Source: an uncultured Prochlorococcus sp. (lineage in GTDB: Bacteria; Cyanobacteriota; Cyanobacteriia; PCC-6307; Cyanobiaceae). Taken from it: DNA of 64,000 bases. The stretch's first letter is position 1. Every line of letters starts with the position of its first letter. A program made the position numbers and the translations under genes. Shown one piece after another: positions 52,207 to 60,316 of this stretch. The notes under the pieces were generated by a model that did not search any database, was not told the DNA's origin, and saw only the letters and a list, made by a program, of their open reading frames with translations. The DNA lies in NCBI GenBank assembly GCA_902538225.1, contig CACBEF010000001.1, positions 62,001-126,000 of the forward strand, given 5' to 3'.

Positions 52207-52599
52207 TCAATCAAATCCAAGAAATAATTCTTTGTGTACAACAAGAACATCAAATAAAGTTGTTCCATGAATAGGACTTAATGGGATTTTGTCTATATTC
52301 AATGCTTCTGCGCAAATTAAATGAGCATCCCATTTTGTATCGTGATCACTTATTTCAATTGACCACTCAATTACTTTTTTGAAATGATCTGGCATCTCCG
52401 AACCAATTTTTCTGCAAATTTGACATAGAACTGACAAAAGAGGAGGTTTTGATGGCCTTTTTAAATCTTTAATAAGACTAGGTTGTGTAAAAACACTTGT
52501 ATAGCGGATGTAGTCTATCAATTCATATTCTTCTTTAGAAAGAGCAGCTTTATCTAATGCTCTTTCAAAATCGTCTATGGGTGTTATTGGCCTATCCAA
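52207..52599 (-). CDS. Conserved-looking soluble protein, unknown
   Basis: This 130-aa, mainly helical protein contains LSVLCQICRKIGSEMPDHF (CxxC) and WDAHLICAEALNID. It has no signal or membrane segment. It starts 4 bases after tatA on the same strand and is likely co-transcribed with it. Unrecognised. Confidence 0.65.
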   Translation of the reverse strand: MDRPITPIDDFERALDKAALSKEEYELIDYIRYTSVFTQPSLIKDLKRPSKPPLLSVLCQICRKIGSEMPDHFKKVIEWSIEISDHDTKWDAHLICAEALNIDKIPLSPIHGTTLFDVLVVHKELFLGFD

Positions 52600-52603
52600 G
52601 ATA

Positions 52604-52894
52604 TTAGTTGTTGCTGTTTTCTTTATTTGAAAAATTCTTGTTTTCTAAATCTATTTTTTCTTGATTAATTTCATTAGTTTGATTGCCTTCTATAGATTTA
52701 GGAGATTTATCTTTATCTTCTTCGTTCATAACTTGATCGATTTCATTTTGAAATTCATTCGATGCTTTTTTAAGACTTTTCAAAGTTTTACCAAGCTGTT
52801 TTCCTAATTCTGGAAGCTTTTTGGGACCAAAAATTAAAAGAGCTAAGATCAGTATTACAGTAACTTCAGGCAAACCTACACCAAAAATATTCAT
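52604..52894 (-). CDS. tatA: Sec-independent translocase TatA/TatB-like
   Basis: This pore-forming subunit of the twin-arginine translocase has a short N-terminal helix (LPEVTVILILALLIFGPKKLPELGK) with the FGPKKLPE hinge, an amphipathic helix (LGKTLKSLKKASNEF) and a charged tail. 96 aa fits TatA/E. In cyanobacteria one such protein commonly serves as TatA; TatC is not in the window. Confidence 0.92.
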   Translation of the reverse strand: MNIFGVGLPEVTVILILALLIFGPKKLPELGKQLGKTLKSLKKASNEFQNEIDQVMNEEDKDKSPKSIEGNQTNEINQEKIDLENKNFSNKENSNN

Positions 52895-52984
52895 AGCTGA
52901 TAACTATTTAACTAATTAGGAAATCTACTATTAAATATAGTCAAATCATGTGAAAATTTCATTCTCTGAAAAGCTTTATTAATA

Positions 52985-53122
52985 TTAAAAAATTTTGAAA
53001 AATATTATTGTTATTAATACTCCTTTAAAGAAAACTAACCAAAGTAATTGATAATCACTCAATTTGAATTTTTTTTGGTACCAATTTATAAGAGTTTTAT
53101 GTCTATCTATTAATTTTCTCAT
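52985..53122 (-). CDS. 45-residue tail-anchored membrane peptide
   Basis: A basic N-terminal half (MRKLIDRHKTLINWYQKKFK) is followed by one helix (YQLLWLVFFKGVLITIIFF). Unrecognised. Confidence 0.45.
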   Translation of the reverse strand: MRKLIDRHKTLINWYQKKFKLSDYQLLWLVFFKGVLITIIFFKIF

Positions 53123-53292
53123 TTTCACCGAGATTATTTATTACTATCACTTATTTTATCTTAATTTCTTTTATTATTATTTTATAGAAATCCTAGATTA
53201 AATTATTCTATTAAATTTTAATCTTTTTCTAAATTAATTTTTTTTCTAAATTATTGAAACTATTCGCTAAATATCTACTATCTGAAAAAAAA

Positions 53293-53532
53293 ATGAAGTA
53301 CTTATTTGTTGTTGTTTACCTTTTTTTTATAATTTATCCAGCTGAAGCCGTTACCACAAAAATGTTTAAAGTATTGGATACGTGTGCAAGATATCGACTC
53401 GGTGAGATTAATGCTAATGAGGCTATAGAAAAACTAAAATTAAAATTAACGAATTCTTCCTCTAGTCAGCCAAAGGACCTAGTAAAAAAATATTGCTCAG
53501 TATTTACTCCAAATGAAAAAATTGAATTTTAA
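53293..53532 (+). CDS. Secreted small protein, unknown
   Basis: This is 79 aa from ATG 53293. A signal peptide (MKYLFVVVYLFFIIYPAEA) has a clean A-x-A-type site near residue 19. The mature part has two cysteines (DTCARYRLGE and KKYCSVF), possibly disulfide-linked, and a helical middle. A TTG start 13 codons upstream is less likely. Unrecognised. Confidence 0.6.
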   Translation: MKYLFVVVYLFFIIYPAEAVTTKMFKVLDTCARYRLGEINANEAIEKLKLKLTNSSSSQPKDLVKKYCSVFTPNEKIEF

Positions 53533-53548
53533 TCTTAGCAATACATAT

Positions 53549-53683
53549 TTAATTATTCTTTTTTGAATAATCTTTAGCTTTGTTTCGTATTTCTTTAACT
53601 TTTTTAAAATTAGTTATTTTTAAGTTAAAAATAACTCCCAAAAAAAGAATAAGAAATAAAAAAATATAAATTATTAATTCCAT
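53549..53683 (-). CDS. 44-residue N-anchored membrane peptide
   Basis: A membrane helix (MELIIYIFLFLILFLGVIF) is followed by a basic tail (KKVKEIRNKAKDYSKKNN). Unrecognised; it could dock proteins or RNA at the membrane, but nothing shows this. Confidence 0.45.
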   Translation of the reverse strand: MELIIYIFLFLILFLGVIFNLKITNFKKVKEIRNKAKDYSKKNN

Positions 53684-53847
53684 ATTATTGAATTAATAAA
53701 TCCATCCTAGTTAAATTAACCCTAGTTTATTTCAATAATTTTTTAGTATCTTTTAAAACAAAAAAACTGACTTTAATATCAGTTATTTACTTTAAGGCCA
53801 CAATAAAAACATATTAACCTCTAATATGGAACTTTATAAGAATCATT

Positions 53848-54297
53848 GTGCAGATTGGAGATAAAATTCCAGAATTTTCTTTACTGGATCAAAATGGAGT
53901 TAAAAGATCAAATAAGGGTTTAAAAAATCCCCTTGTTTTGTTTTTTTATCCAAAAGATGATACGCCGGGTTGCACCATAGAAGTTTGCGGATTTAGAGAT
54001 AAATATGACTTATTTAAAGTATTAGGTGCACAAGTTTGGGGAGTAAGTAATGGAAGTACCTCGAGTCATTTGGCATTTGCTAATAAAAATAAATTACAAT
54101 ATCCATTACTTTGTGATACGAATGACTCTCTTAGGAAAACTTTTAAAGTTCCTAAAGTATTAGGTTTTATGGATGGTAGGGTAACTTACGTTATTGATCG
54201 CAAAGGGACAGTTAGGCATATTTTTAGAGATTTATTGAATGGTCCTGAACACATTAAAGAGGCTATTAGAGTACTAAAGGAAATTCAAAATCAATAA
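53848..54297 (+). CDS. prxQ: Peroxiredoxin Q (BCP family)
   Basis: This thiol peroxidase has the peroxidatic Cys in YPKDDTPGCTIEVCGFRDKY (Cys42) with a resolving Cys five residues later, as in the alpha2-type PrxQ/BCP. 149 aa is usual. The start is GTG; no in-frame ATG lies nearby. It likely protects thylakoids from peroxides using thioredoxin. Confidence 0.94.
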   Translation: MQIGDKIPEFSLLDQNGVKRSNKGLKNPLVLFFYPKDDTPGCTIEVCGFRDKYDLFKVLGAQVWGVSNGSTSSHLAFANKNKLQYPLLCDTNDSLRKTFKVPKVLGFMDGRVTYVIDRKGTVRHIFRDLLNGPEHIKEAIRVLKEIQNQ

Positions 54298-54365
54298 ATT
54301 TATTATTCAAAGATTTTTAGATTAATAAGTTTTGTTTTATTATAGTTTCAGCTTTTTTTTAATAT

Positions 54366-54638
54366 ATGAAGAAAATGGGAATGCAGGCTGTTGATCTTGC
54401 TATTCAAAATGGAGTGGATCTTGACGGTACTCCAATTCCTCAAAAAATGCTAGATCTATACAATAGAATTATGGATAAGGAGAATAAAAGACAAAGGAGT
54501 GGTGTTAAAAAATCAATGAGAAATAGATGCGTCAAAACGGGTTCTAAGCATTTTGAAAAAGAAACATTGAATCAATTATTAATAGACTCGGGATGGGAAG
54601 GTCTCAAAGAAAAGGAAATTTTATTTTTTTATAACTAA
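54366..54638 (+). CDS. Basic soluble protein, unknown
   Basis: This is 90 aa: MKKMGMQAVDLAIQNGVDLD, a central basic stretch NKRQRSGVKKSMRNR, then QLLIDSGWEGLKEKE. The basic centre suggests nucleic-acid contact, but there is no recognisable fold. Confidence 0.6.
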   Translation: MKKMGMQAVDLAIQNGVDLDGTPIPQKMLDLYNRIMDKENKRQRSGVKKSMRNRCVKTGSKHFEKETLNQLLIDSGWEGLKEKEILFFYN

Positions 54639-54736
54639 AAAAATTTTTTAATTATCTTAAAAATTATATATGGTAATTTTTACTTAAATTAAAAACTGAG
54701 ATCTAATTACATATTTTTTTGATCTAATTTTTTGAA

Positions 54737-55081
54737 TTATTTAAACCATCCTTTTTTGTTAGAGGAGATTATTTTCTCTTTTTGAGCTTTTGTTTTATTA
54801 CTTGCTTTTTTGAAAGCCAAGTTGGCTTCTATAACTGTAACTATTGATATGAAAAAAAGACCAGAAATGCCAATTATTTGTTCATTTTGAGAAGGTTCTG
54901 AATCTCCTTGTAAAAAAATACCTAAAGCGAACCATGCAGTGCTAGCAGTGATGGTAATAAAATAAGGTTTCCATCTTCTTTGATATAAGTAACCCGATCC
55001 TAAACCAGGAAGAAAATTTAAAAAAGATGCTACCCACCCTTTTGAAGATGCAAGTATTTCTTCTCTTGAGGGATAAGACAT
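54737..55081 (-). CDS. Two-helix membrane protein, unknown
   Basis: This is 114 aa. FLNFLPGLGSGYLYQRRWKPY precedes two helices (about 38-56 and 68-87), followed by a Lys-rich tail. The GSGYLYQRRW segment resembles TM2-type small membrane proteins, only loosely. Confidence 0.6.
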   Translation of the reverse strand: MSYPSREEILASSKGWVASFLNFLPGLGSGYLYQRRWKPYFITITASTAWFALGIFLQGDSEPSQNEQIIGISGLFFISIVTVIEANLAFKKASNKTKAQKEKIISSNKKGWFK

Positions 55082-55086
55082 TTATT

Positions 55087-55191
55087 TTAGGTATTTATTA
55101 AATGTGAATTAATATAAGCAAAAGATATTGCTGCACAAATTACCCAACTAAAGGGTAAGAACATTCTTATTTTTTCTTTATTGTTATTCAT
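55087..55191 (-). CDS. 34-residue single-helix membrane peptide
   Basis: A polar basic start (MNNNKEKIRM) then a helix FLPFSWVICAAISFAYI. It lies 5 bases upstream of the two-helix protein on the same strand, so they may form an operon. Unrecognised. Confidence 0.45.
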   Translation of the reverse strand: MNNNKEKIRMFLPFSWVICAAISFAYINSHLINT

Positions 55192-55254
55192 TTTTTAATT
55201 ATGGAAAATATTTTTAAAATCTGTGGATTTAATAGATACTTTAAAAATAGAAGA

Positions 55255-55283
55255 ATTAAAAAAGACGGTTTTTAACCGTCTTT
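55255..55283 (-). terminator. Terminator of the 55.3-55.7 kb gene
   Basis: A ten-base-pair stem AAAGACGGTT/AACCGTCTTT with a 3-base loop is followed on the minus strand by six T. It sits 28 bases past the stop of the coiled-coil protein. Confidence 0.88.
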
Positions 55284-55310
55284 GAAAAAAGTAATATCTC
55301 TAAAAATAAA

Positions 55311-55661
55311 TTATTTATCTTTTGAGGCTGAGAGTACTTTAAGTTCTTTTTTTACTTCTTTTTCTCTCTCTTCAAGATGTTTTAGTTGAGCTTTAAAAGC
55401 ATCTTTAAGTCTTACTTTTTGTGTTGTAATTTCATCAAGCTCTTCTTGATGTTGGTTTTTCTTTAACTCCTTCATTTCACTATCGGAAATAACATATACA
55501 GGGCGATATGAAGGTGTTTCAAAAAGAAGATCAAACATTGAATACATAAGTGACCTTTGGAATAGTACAAATTCAATATCTGATAATTCTTTGGAATATG
55601 AAAGGATAAATACCGAAGATATTGATACGGCAAATACACCGAATTTCGGTTTACCTAACAT
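55311..55661 (-). CDS. Membrane-anchored coiled-coil protein, unknown
   Basis: This is 116 aa. The N-terminal hydrophobic stretch (about 7-22) could be an anchor or signal; residues 62-112 are a charged helix rich in Lys, Glu and Leu (FKAQLKHLEEREKEVKKELK), probably coiled coil. It has its own strong terminator, suggesting a separately expressed gene. Unrecognised. Confidence 0.6.
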   Translation of the reverse strand: MLGKPKFGVFAVSISSVFILSYSKELSDIEFVLFQRSLMYSMFDLLFETPSYRPVYVISDSEMKELKKNQHQEELDEITTQKVRLKDAFKAQLKHLEEREKEVKKELKVLSASKDK

Positions 55662-55750
55662 AACCGCCCAGTATTTACCGATCGAATTTTAAGGTATGTT
55701 TTAAAATATTAAAGAGATGATTCTAAAATCTAAATCAAACAGAACTAAAA

Positions 55751-56179
55751 ATGGATTTAAAAATTACTAAAACATTAGTAATCCCATCCAACGAAATTAA
55801 GTGGCGATTTTCCAGATCCTCCGGTCCTGGAGGGCAAAATGTAAATAAAATTGAAAGTAGAGTAGAGATTATTTTTGATTTAGAAGATTCCAAAGTATTA
55901 AATGATTATCAGAAAGAAATTCTTAAGAGAAACTTGAAAAAAAAATTAGTAAATAATAGCTTACGTTTAGCGGTTCAAGAACACAGAAATCAGTTATTAA
56001 ATAGGCAGCTAGCTTTAATGAAATTTAGTTCAATCATAAAAAATGCTTTAAATAAACCATTTAAATTAAGAAAATCTACACAACCTACTAAAGCATCACA
56101 AAAGAAAAGAGTTGAGGTTAAGAAAAAACGTGGCGAATTGAAAAAAAGTAGACAAAAAGAAAAAACATATCAAATATGA
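55751..56179 (+). CDS. arfB: Peptidyl-tRNA hydrolase ArfB-like ribosome rescue factor
   Basis: A class I release-factor-like domain without the codon-recognition region: RSSGPGGQNVNKIESRVE contains the catalytic GGQ. The 40-residue C-terminal tail is very basic (QKKRVEVKKKRGELKKSRQ), as in ArfB/YaeJ, where it enters the empty mRNA channel of stalled ribosomes. 142 aa fits. Confidence 0.92.
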   Translation: MDLKITKTLVIPSNEIKWRFSRSSGPGGQNVNKIESRVEIIFDLEDSKVLNDYQKEILKRNLKKKLVNNSLRLAVQEHRNQLLNRQLALMKFSSIIKNALNKPFKLRKSTQPTKASQKKRVEVKKKRGELKKSRQKEKTYQI

Positions 56180-56251
56180 ATAAACTAAATTAATATTTCC
56201 CTCGCAAATTGTAATGAAATCATATTATTAATTTAATTTCATTTTGGTTTA

Positions 56252-56500
56252 TTGAATTCAACTAATGATTTCTGGTTAATTGACTCTAATTATGTAGGGG
56301 TGATGCGTTTCTACAAAGATAGAGATTATTCTGATAAATCTATTGATTATATGTTTGTTGAAGAAGGAATTATTATGGGAATTCATGGAGAAAATCCTCC
56401 ATTAATGAAAACTAGAAAAAAAATTGTTATTGAAGAAGCAAGATTATTATGGCAAAAATTGTTAAATGAAGGTTGGCAAAAAACTAATAAAAAATGGTGA
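56252..56500 (+). CDS. DUF1651-type small protein
   Basis: This is 82 aa with a TTG start. The pattern FWLIDSNYVGVMRFYKD, then GENPPLMKTRKKIVIEEARLLWQKLLNEGW, fits DUF1651, a family expanded in Prochlorococcus and marine Synechococcus and of unknown function. No in-frame ATG is upstream. Confidence 0.7.
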   Translation: MNSTNDFWLIDSNYVGVMRFYKDRDYSDKSIDYMFVEEGIIMGIHGENPPLMKTRKKIVIEEARLLWQKLLNEGWQKTNKKW

Positions 56501-56528
56501 GGAAATTCTACAAAAACTTTTTTAAATT

Positions 56529-56693
56529 TCAGAAAATAAATGAACCTTTAGGGTATAGCCTGGAAATTTTTTCCTGTTGTAAATATTTCTTTTTTTTGAT
56601 GTCGTTTTCATATCTTCTCAACATCATTAGATAGTTTGTAACTCCAAAAATTATTAAAAATACAATAAATCTTATTCCTGCCTCAAAGTTCAT
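56529..56693 (-). CDS. 54-residue one-helix membrane protein
   Basis: From ATG 56693: MNFEAGIRFIVFLIIFGVTN is the helix, then a basic tail (LRRYENDIKKKKYLQQEKISR). A start 14 codons upstream is possible but adds a low-quality stretch. Unrecognised. Confidence 0.5.
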   Translation of the reverse strand: MNFEAGIRFIVFLIIFGVTNYLMMLRRYENDIKKKKYLQQEKISRLYPKGSFIF

Positions 56694-56755
56694 ATTAGTA
56701 TTAAGCTTTATTTTAATCTGACAATTACTATTCAAAAATCAATCGGTATTTATAT

Positions 56756-57616
56756 CTAATTAAAACGTCTAGTAAAAATCTTTTTTGATTTTACTGTATA
56801 AAAAATACATAACAAAAGTAATATTAAAATTGCACTAAAGCTTCCGATTGGGTTTGGAATATTTTGTGTAAAAGGCCCTGCTAAAAAAGAAGGTGTATTT
56901 TCTTTGAATTCTATTAATCCGTTATTTAATAAAAACCAAATACCCACAAGTCCTCCATGAATTCCTATGCAATTCCATAAAGAACCTTTATCTCTAATTT
57001 TTACTAATGATAGAAATATACCAAGTAAAATAAATCCCAAACGTAATCCTACAATGTTCCAAAAAATCTCATTTGATAAATTATGAACAAAGCTAAAAAT
57101 TATAGCTTGTAAAGCTATTGATATTTTTGTACCATATTCAAATTTTAATTCTTCTAGTAACCAGCCTCTAAAAATTATTTCCTCTGCGAATCCAACACCT
57201 AATCCCAGTACAATAGAATTTAACAATATTATTGGCGATAATTCACCTATCCAAGAAATATAATTTTTTTGCAATAGTGGTACCAGAATTAGAATTATTA
57301 AAACTAAAGCAAATAAAATACCTTGAGAAAAATTGACAAAGTTTTTTAAGAATTTGTCTTTTGTTATCCCAAGAAGTATCCAAGCACTTGATTTGTTTCG
57401 TTTGATATAAAACCAATATGGGAGTAAAAAGATAAAAAGTAAGAAAGTAATAATTGTACCAATTAAGGATAAATTTTCTTTTTCAAAATTAAACAATAAA
57501 AGTGGCTGAGATAAAGCCCATCCGATGCTATAAAGAATAGGAATAAAAAATATAGTGGATAAAAAACTTGGTCTTAAAAGAAAAAAACTTCTAATTAGTA
57601 TCATTACATTTTTCAT
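56756..57616 (-). CDS. CPBP (CAAX/Abi) intramembrane protease family protein
   Basis: This 286-aa protein has about eight membrane helices and the CPBP glutamic-protease motifs: FAEEIIFRGWLLEEL (EExxxR), FSFVHN (second motif, FxxxH) and GSLWNCIGIHGGLVGIWF (third, HxxxN-like). Bacterial relatives act in peptide processing or bacteriocin self-immunity. Substrate unknown. Confidence 0.88.
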   Translation of the reverse strand: MKNVMILIRSFFLLRPSFLSTIFFIPILYSIGWALSQPLLLFNFEKENLSLIGTIITFLLFIFLLPYWFYIKRNKSSAWILLGITKDKFLKNFVNFSQGILFALVLIILILVPLLQKNYISWIGELSPIILLNSIVLGLGVGFAEEIIFRGWLLEELKFEYGTKISIALQAIIFSFVHNLSNEIFWNIVGLRLGFILLGIFLSLVKIRDKGSLWNCIGIHGGLVGIWFLLNNGLIEFKENTPSFLAGPFTQNIPNPIGSFSAILILLLLCIFYTVKSKKIFTRRFN

Positions 57617-57639
57617 TTTAGTTTTAATATTAATTAACC

Positions 57640-57831
57640 TCAGCCTTTACCTCTAATTATTCTAACTACTTGTTCAAAAAGTTTTAGCTTTTTCTTTTTA
57701 CTATAGTTTATGTTTTTAGAAAAATTAGATAAATCTTTATAAAATTGCCGAGTTATTTTATCTTCTTTATCACTAGGCCATAGTAAGTCTAAGCCCTCTT
57801 CATATTCTTCTTTGTATCTTTCTTTAATCAA
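57640..57831 (-). CDS. Small charged soluble protein, unknown
   Basis: This is 63 aa: acidic first third (EEYEEGLDLLWPSDKED), basic remainder (NYSKKKKLKLFEQVVRIIRGKG). It starts upstream of the CPBP gene on the same strand (23-base gap). Unrecognised. Confidence 0.5.
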   Translation of the reverse strand: MIKERYKEEYEEGLDLLWPSDKEDKITRQFYKDLSNFSKNINYSKKKKLKLFEQVVRIIRGKG

Positions 57832-57920
57832 ATTTTTTTTATATCGTAATAATTAAAAGTTTACTTATTGCAAATGCTTAAAAGTGATGTTTATTAAATT
57901 TGTGTATTTATTTAAAATTT

Positions 57921-58010
57921 ATGCTGATTAATTTTTCAACTTTAATTTTTACATTATTATCTCCATTGCTTATTTTTGCAGTATTAGTATCAGTTTACTT
58001 ATTTAATTAG
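57921..58010 (+). CDS. 29-residue single-helix membrane peptide
   Basis: MLINFSTLIFTLLSPLLIFA then VLVSVYLFN, almost wholly hydrophobic; similar in size to small photosystem subunits but not recognised as any. Confidence 0.4.
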   Translation: MLINFSTLIFTLLSPLLIFAVLVSVYLFN

Positions 58011-58039
58011 GAAGTATTTATCAAATAAAATTAATTAAT

Positions 58040-58135
58040 TTAAGGGTGTATTATGCCTACTTTTTCTAATGCAAATGATAAAACTGCAATTACCGCCATT
58101 AGTGTTAAGATCTTGTTCTTTTTGATGAAATCCAT
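58040..58135 (-). CDS. 31-residue single-helix membrane peptide
   Basis: A basic start (MDFIKKNKIL) is followed by the helix TLMAVIAVLSFALE and the end KVGIIHP. Unrecognised. Confidence 0.45.
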   Translation of the reverse strand: MDFIKKNKILTLMAVIAVLSFALEKVGIIHP

Positions 58136-58203
58136 AATGAATATGAATAATCTATTTATTAAATTCTTATACATAATAAATAATTAAAAACATTATATCA
58201 ATT

Positions 58204-58335
58204 ATGATGGAGCCAATATATTTAGAAGATTTAAATCCTTCAATAGCTTCTTCTAAAAAGATAATTGAAAAATATGATAAAGGTATAAAAGAAGGGGAAT
58301 TTTATGAAGAACCTATTGGTCAAGATTTTAATTAA
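58204..58335 (+). CDS. 43-residue acidic soluble microprotein
   Basis: MMEPIYLEDLNPSIASSKKI then IEKYDKGIKEGEFYEEPIGQ: charged, partly helical. The next gene starts 15 bases on, so both may be one transcript. Unrecognised. Confidence 0.5.
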   Translation: MMEPIYLEDLNPSIASSKKIIEKYDKGIKEGEFYEEPIGQDFN

Positions 58336-58349
58336 CCTGATTGGTAAAT

Positions 58350-58532
58350 ATGCTTACTACAAAAATAACTTTTGCTTTGGCAGATTGGATTAGAGAGTGG
58401 CGTAAGTGCCGGGATAAGAATCCTTCCATTGATGAGTGTGTAAAATTTGTTCAGTGGAAATTAGAAGATTATAAACTTTCTGATAGTGATAAAAGAATAA
58501 TTGAATCTATTTTGCTCTATGAATTTGAATAA
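58350..58532 (+). CDS. Small helical protein, unknown
   Basis: This is 60 aa from ATG 58350 (an in-frame TTG lies three codons upstream). FALADWIREWRKCRDKNPSID, then ECVKFVQWKLEDYKLSDSDKR and a C-terminal IIESILLYEFE: an all-helical soluble protein. It is second in a possible pair with the 43-residue microprotein. Confidence 0.55.
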   Translation: MLTTKITFALADWIREWRKCRDKNPSIDECVKFVQWKLEDYKLSDSDKRIIESILLYEFE

Positions 58533-58669
58533 ATAAGGGATCATAGACTTTAATTTTTATATTTATCTATAAAAAACAAAGGATCATTAAAATCCTCTTA
58601 CAAATTAAGAAAAAAGTAAATCAGCATATTTACGGATTTACTGAAAATATAAAAAGTAGTAATTTATAA

Positions 58670-58969
58670 ATGTTGAGTTCGGAGGCAATCTAAATGATTG
58701 ATAGTCCGCCTGAAATTTAGCAAATTCCAAAATATAGGAAGCGTATTCCTGAGAATGGGATTATTCGAAAATTAAAGTTCAATCAATTAGTCTGATAAGA
58801 CTTCGCTTTATAATTACTAGCGACAATAGGGACTAAAATTATCGAGAGAAATCCCCGAATTCACGTATTCTAGGTTTATGAGTAAATAGACTTAAAAATA
58901 TGTAATTTTATATCCTGTAAGAAGGAAATCAAATATTAAAAAGGACTGTACAAGCAGTCCTTTTTTGTT
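58670..58969 (+). ncRNA. Candidate structured non-coding RNA
   Basis: No frame is open through this stretch, yet it is more GC-balanced than its surroundings and full of complementary segments. GAGTTCGG (58675-58682) pairs with CCGAATTC (58855-58862) through one G-U pair, closing a 188-base domain. Inside, TAGTCC (58702-58707) pairs with GGACTA (58830-58835), AGGAA/TTCCT forms a local hairpin near 58736, and GAAT/ATTC another near 58754. A strong terminator follows. The 5' end is a guess. Size and the long-range closing stem recall 6S-like RNAs, but I do not recognise it as 6S, tmRNA, SRP RNA or RNase P RNA. Confidence 0.55.
58938..58966 (+). terminator. Terminator of the candidate RNA
   Basis: A stem AAAAAGGACTG / CAGTCCTTTTTT with a six-base loop and built-in T-run. 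The nearest plus-strand gene upstream ends 405 bases earlier, so it most likely ends the candidate RNA rather than an mRNA. Confidence 0.9.
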
Positions 58970-59041
58970 TAACAAATTTCTTCTAAACTAGACTTCTTTT
59001 TGGATAATATAGATTAATAAAGTGATTAAAAATATTTCAAA

Positions 59042-59992
59042 ATGAAAGATCAAGTATTGTTTCCGAAAATTGAAGTACGTGAAAAGGGTTTTTTACAAGT
59101 AAGTGATATTCATACTATTTATTGGGAAAGATCTGGTAATCCATATGGCAAAAAAATTCTTGTTATTCATGGAGGTCCAGGAGGAGGAAGTCAACCAAGA
59201 TATAGAAGATACTTTGACCCAGATAAATTCGATATTATTCAATTTGACCAAAGAGGTTGCGGTTCTTCAACTCCTTTCTCCGAATTAAAAGAAAATACGA
59301 CCAATCACTTAGTTGATGATATTGAGAAATTAAGGATACATTTAAAAATAGATACTTGGCATTTGTTTGGTGGATCTTGGGGCTCAACACTTTCACTTAT
59401 ATATGCGATTAAAAATCCCTCAAGAGTTATCAGCTTAACTTTGCGAGGAATATTTTTATGTAGAAAGTTTGAATTGTTATGGTTCTATCAATATGGTGCA
59501 AGTGAGATATTCCCCGATGAATTTGAAGAATATATTTCTGTAATACCAAAAGAAGAAAGAAATGATTTAATAAGTTCTTTTCATAAATATCTAACATCTT
59601 CAGACGCGAATCTTAGATCAAAAGCAGCAGCAGCTTGGACAAAATGGGAACTCTCAACAAGTCATTTAATAAATAAAAAATTTGATTTTGATAAGTCTGA
59701 AGTTAATTCTTTTTCAGATGCCTTTGCAAGGATAGAATGTCATTATTTTATTAATAATATTTTCTTAGAAGATGATTTTATTTTGAAAAATATAAAAACA
59801 ATAGAATCGATTCCAACAAAAATAATTCAAGGGAGGTATGACGTTGTATGTCCTGTTAGGAGTGCTTGGGATCTAAATAAGAAATTAAAGAATTCTGAAT
59901 TAATTATTGTTAATGATGCTGGTCATTCAATGAGTGAAAAAGGTATAAGTATCGAATTAATAAAAGCTGTAAAAGGAATTGAAAATATCTAA
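59042..59992 (+). CDS. pip: Proline iminopeptidase
   Basis: This alpha/beta-hydrolase (S33) removes N-terminal proline from peptides. Motifs: oxyanion HGGPGGGSQPRYRRYFDP, FDQRGCGSS, nucleophile elbow GGSWGSTLSL, an aspartate in GRYDVVCP and the catalytic His in NDAGHSM. 316 aa is normal. The start is 73 bases past the candidate-RNA terminator, so the promoter probably lies in that short gap. Confidence 0.93.
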   Translation: MKDQVLFPKIEVREKGFLQVSDIHTIYWERSGNPYGKKILVIHGGPGGGSQPRYRRYFDPDKFDIIQFDQRGCGSSTPFSELKENTTNHLVDDIEKLRIHLKIDTWHLFGGSWGSTLSLIYAIKNPSRVISLTLRGIFLCRKFELLWFYQYGASEIFPDEFEEYISVIPKEERNDLISSFHKYLTSSDANLRSKAAAAWTKWELSTSHLINKKFDFDKSEVNSFSDAFARIECHYFINNIFLEDDFILKNIKTIESIPTKIIQGRYDVVCPVRSAWDLNKKLKNSELIIVNDAGHSMSEKGISIELIKAVKGIENI

Positions 59993-60015
59993 TAAAGAGA
60001 ATATGCTTTTAAAAA

Positions 60016-60189
60016 TTAAAGGCCATTATCTTCAATATTTTGTGCAATACTCCTAAGAAGTTCGACTATATCAGAATCTTCGCATTGAGTATCTTCTTTA
60101 AGCAAAATGCACTCGTCTCTAATACTTACATTAGTACTCCACCATATACCTGAACTGTTGGTATCGTCCCATTCAAATCTTTCAGACAT
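60016..60189 (-). CDS. 57-residue acidic soluble protein
   Basis: MSERFEWDDTNSSGIWWSTN then VSIRDECILLKEDTQCEDSD, helical acidic end (IVELLRSIAQNIEDNGL). Two cysteines; no membrane part. Unrecognised. Confidence 0.55.
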   Translation of the reverse strand: MSERFEWDDTNSSGIWWSTNVSIRDECILLKEDTQCEDSDIVELLRSIAQNIEDNGL

Positions 60190-60316
60190 AATTATTAAAA
60201 TCTAATAGATACACTAAAGCTTGCATTACTTCATCGTGGATTTATATATTTAATTTCAAAATTTAAAATACTTTCCTAGGCGCTAAAAGGAATCTGGAAA
60301 TTTCTGAAAATAAAAT

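Noticed and set aside
58745..58765. CTGAGAATGGG inside the candidate RNA as a TPP aptamer core
   Set aside because: The second conserved half of the aptamer is missing and the next gene is a peptidase, not a thiamine gene.
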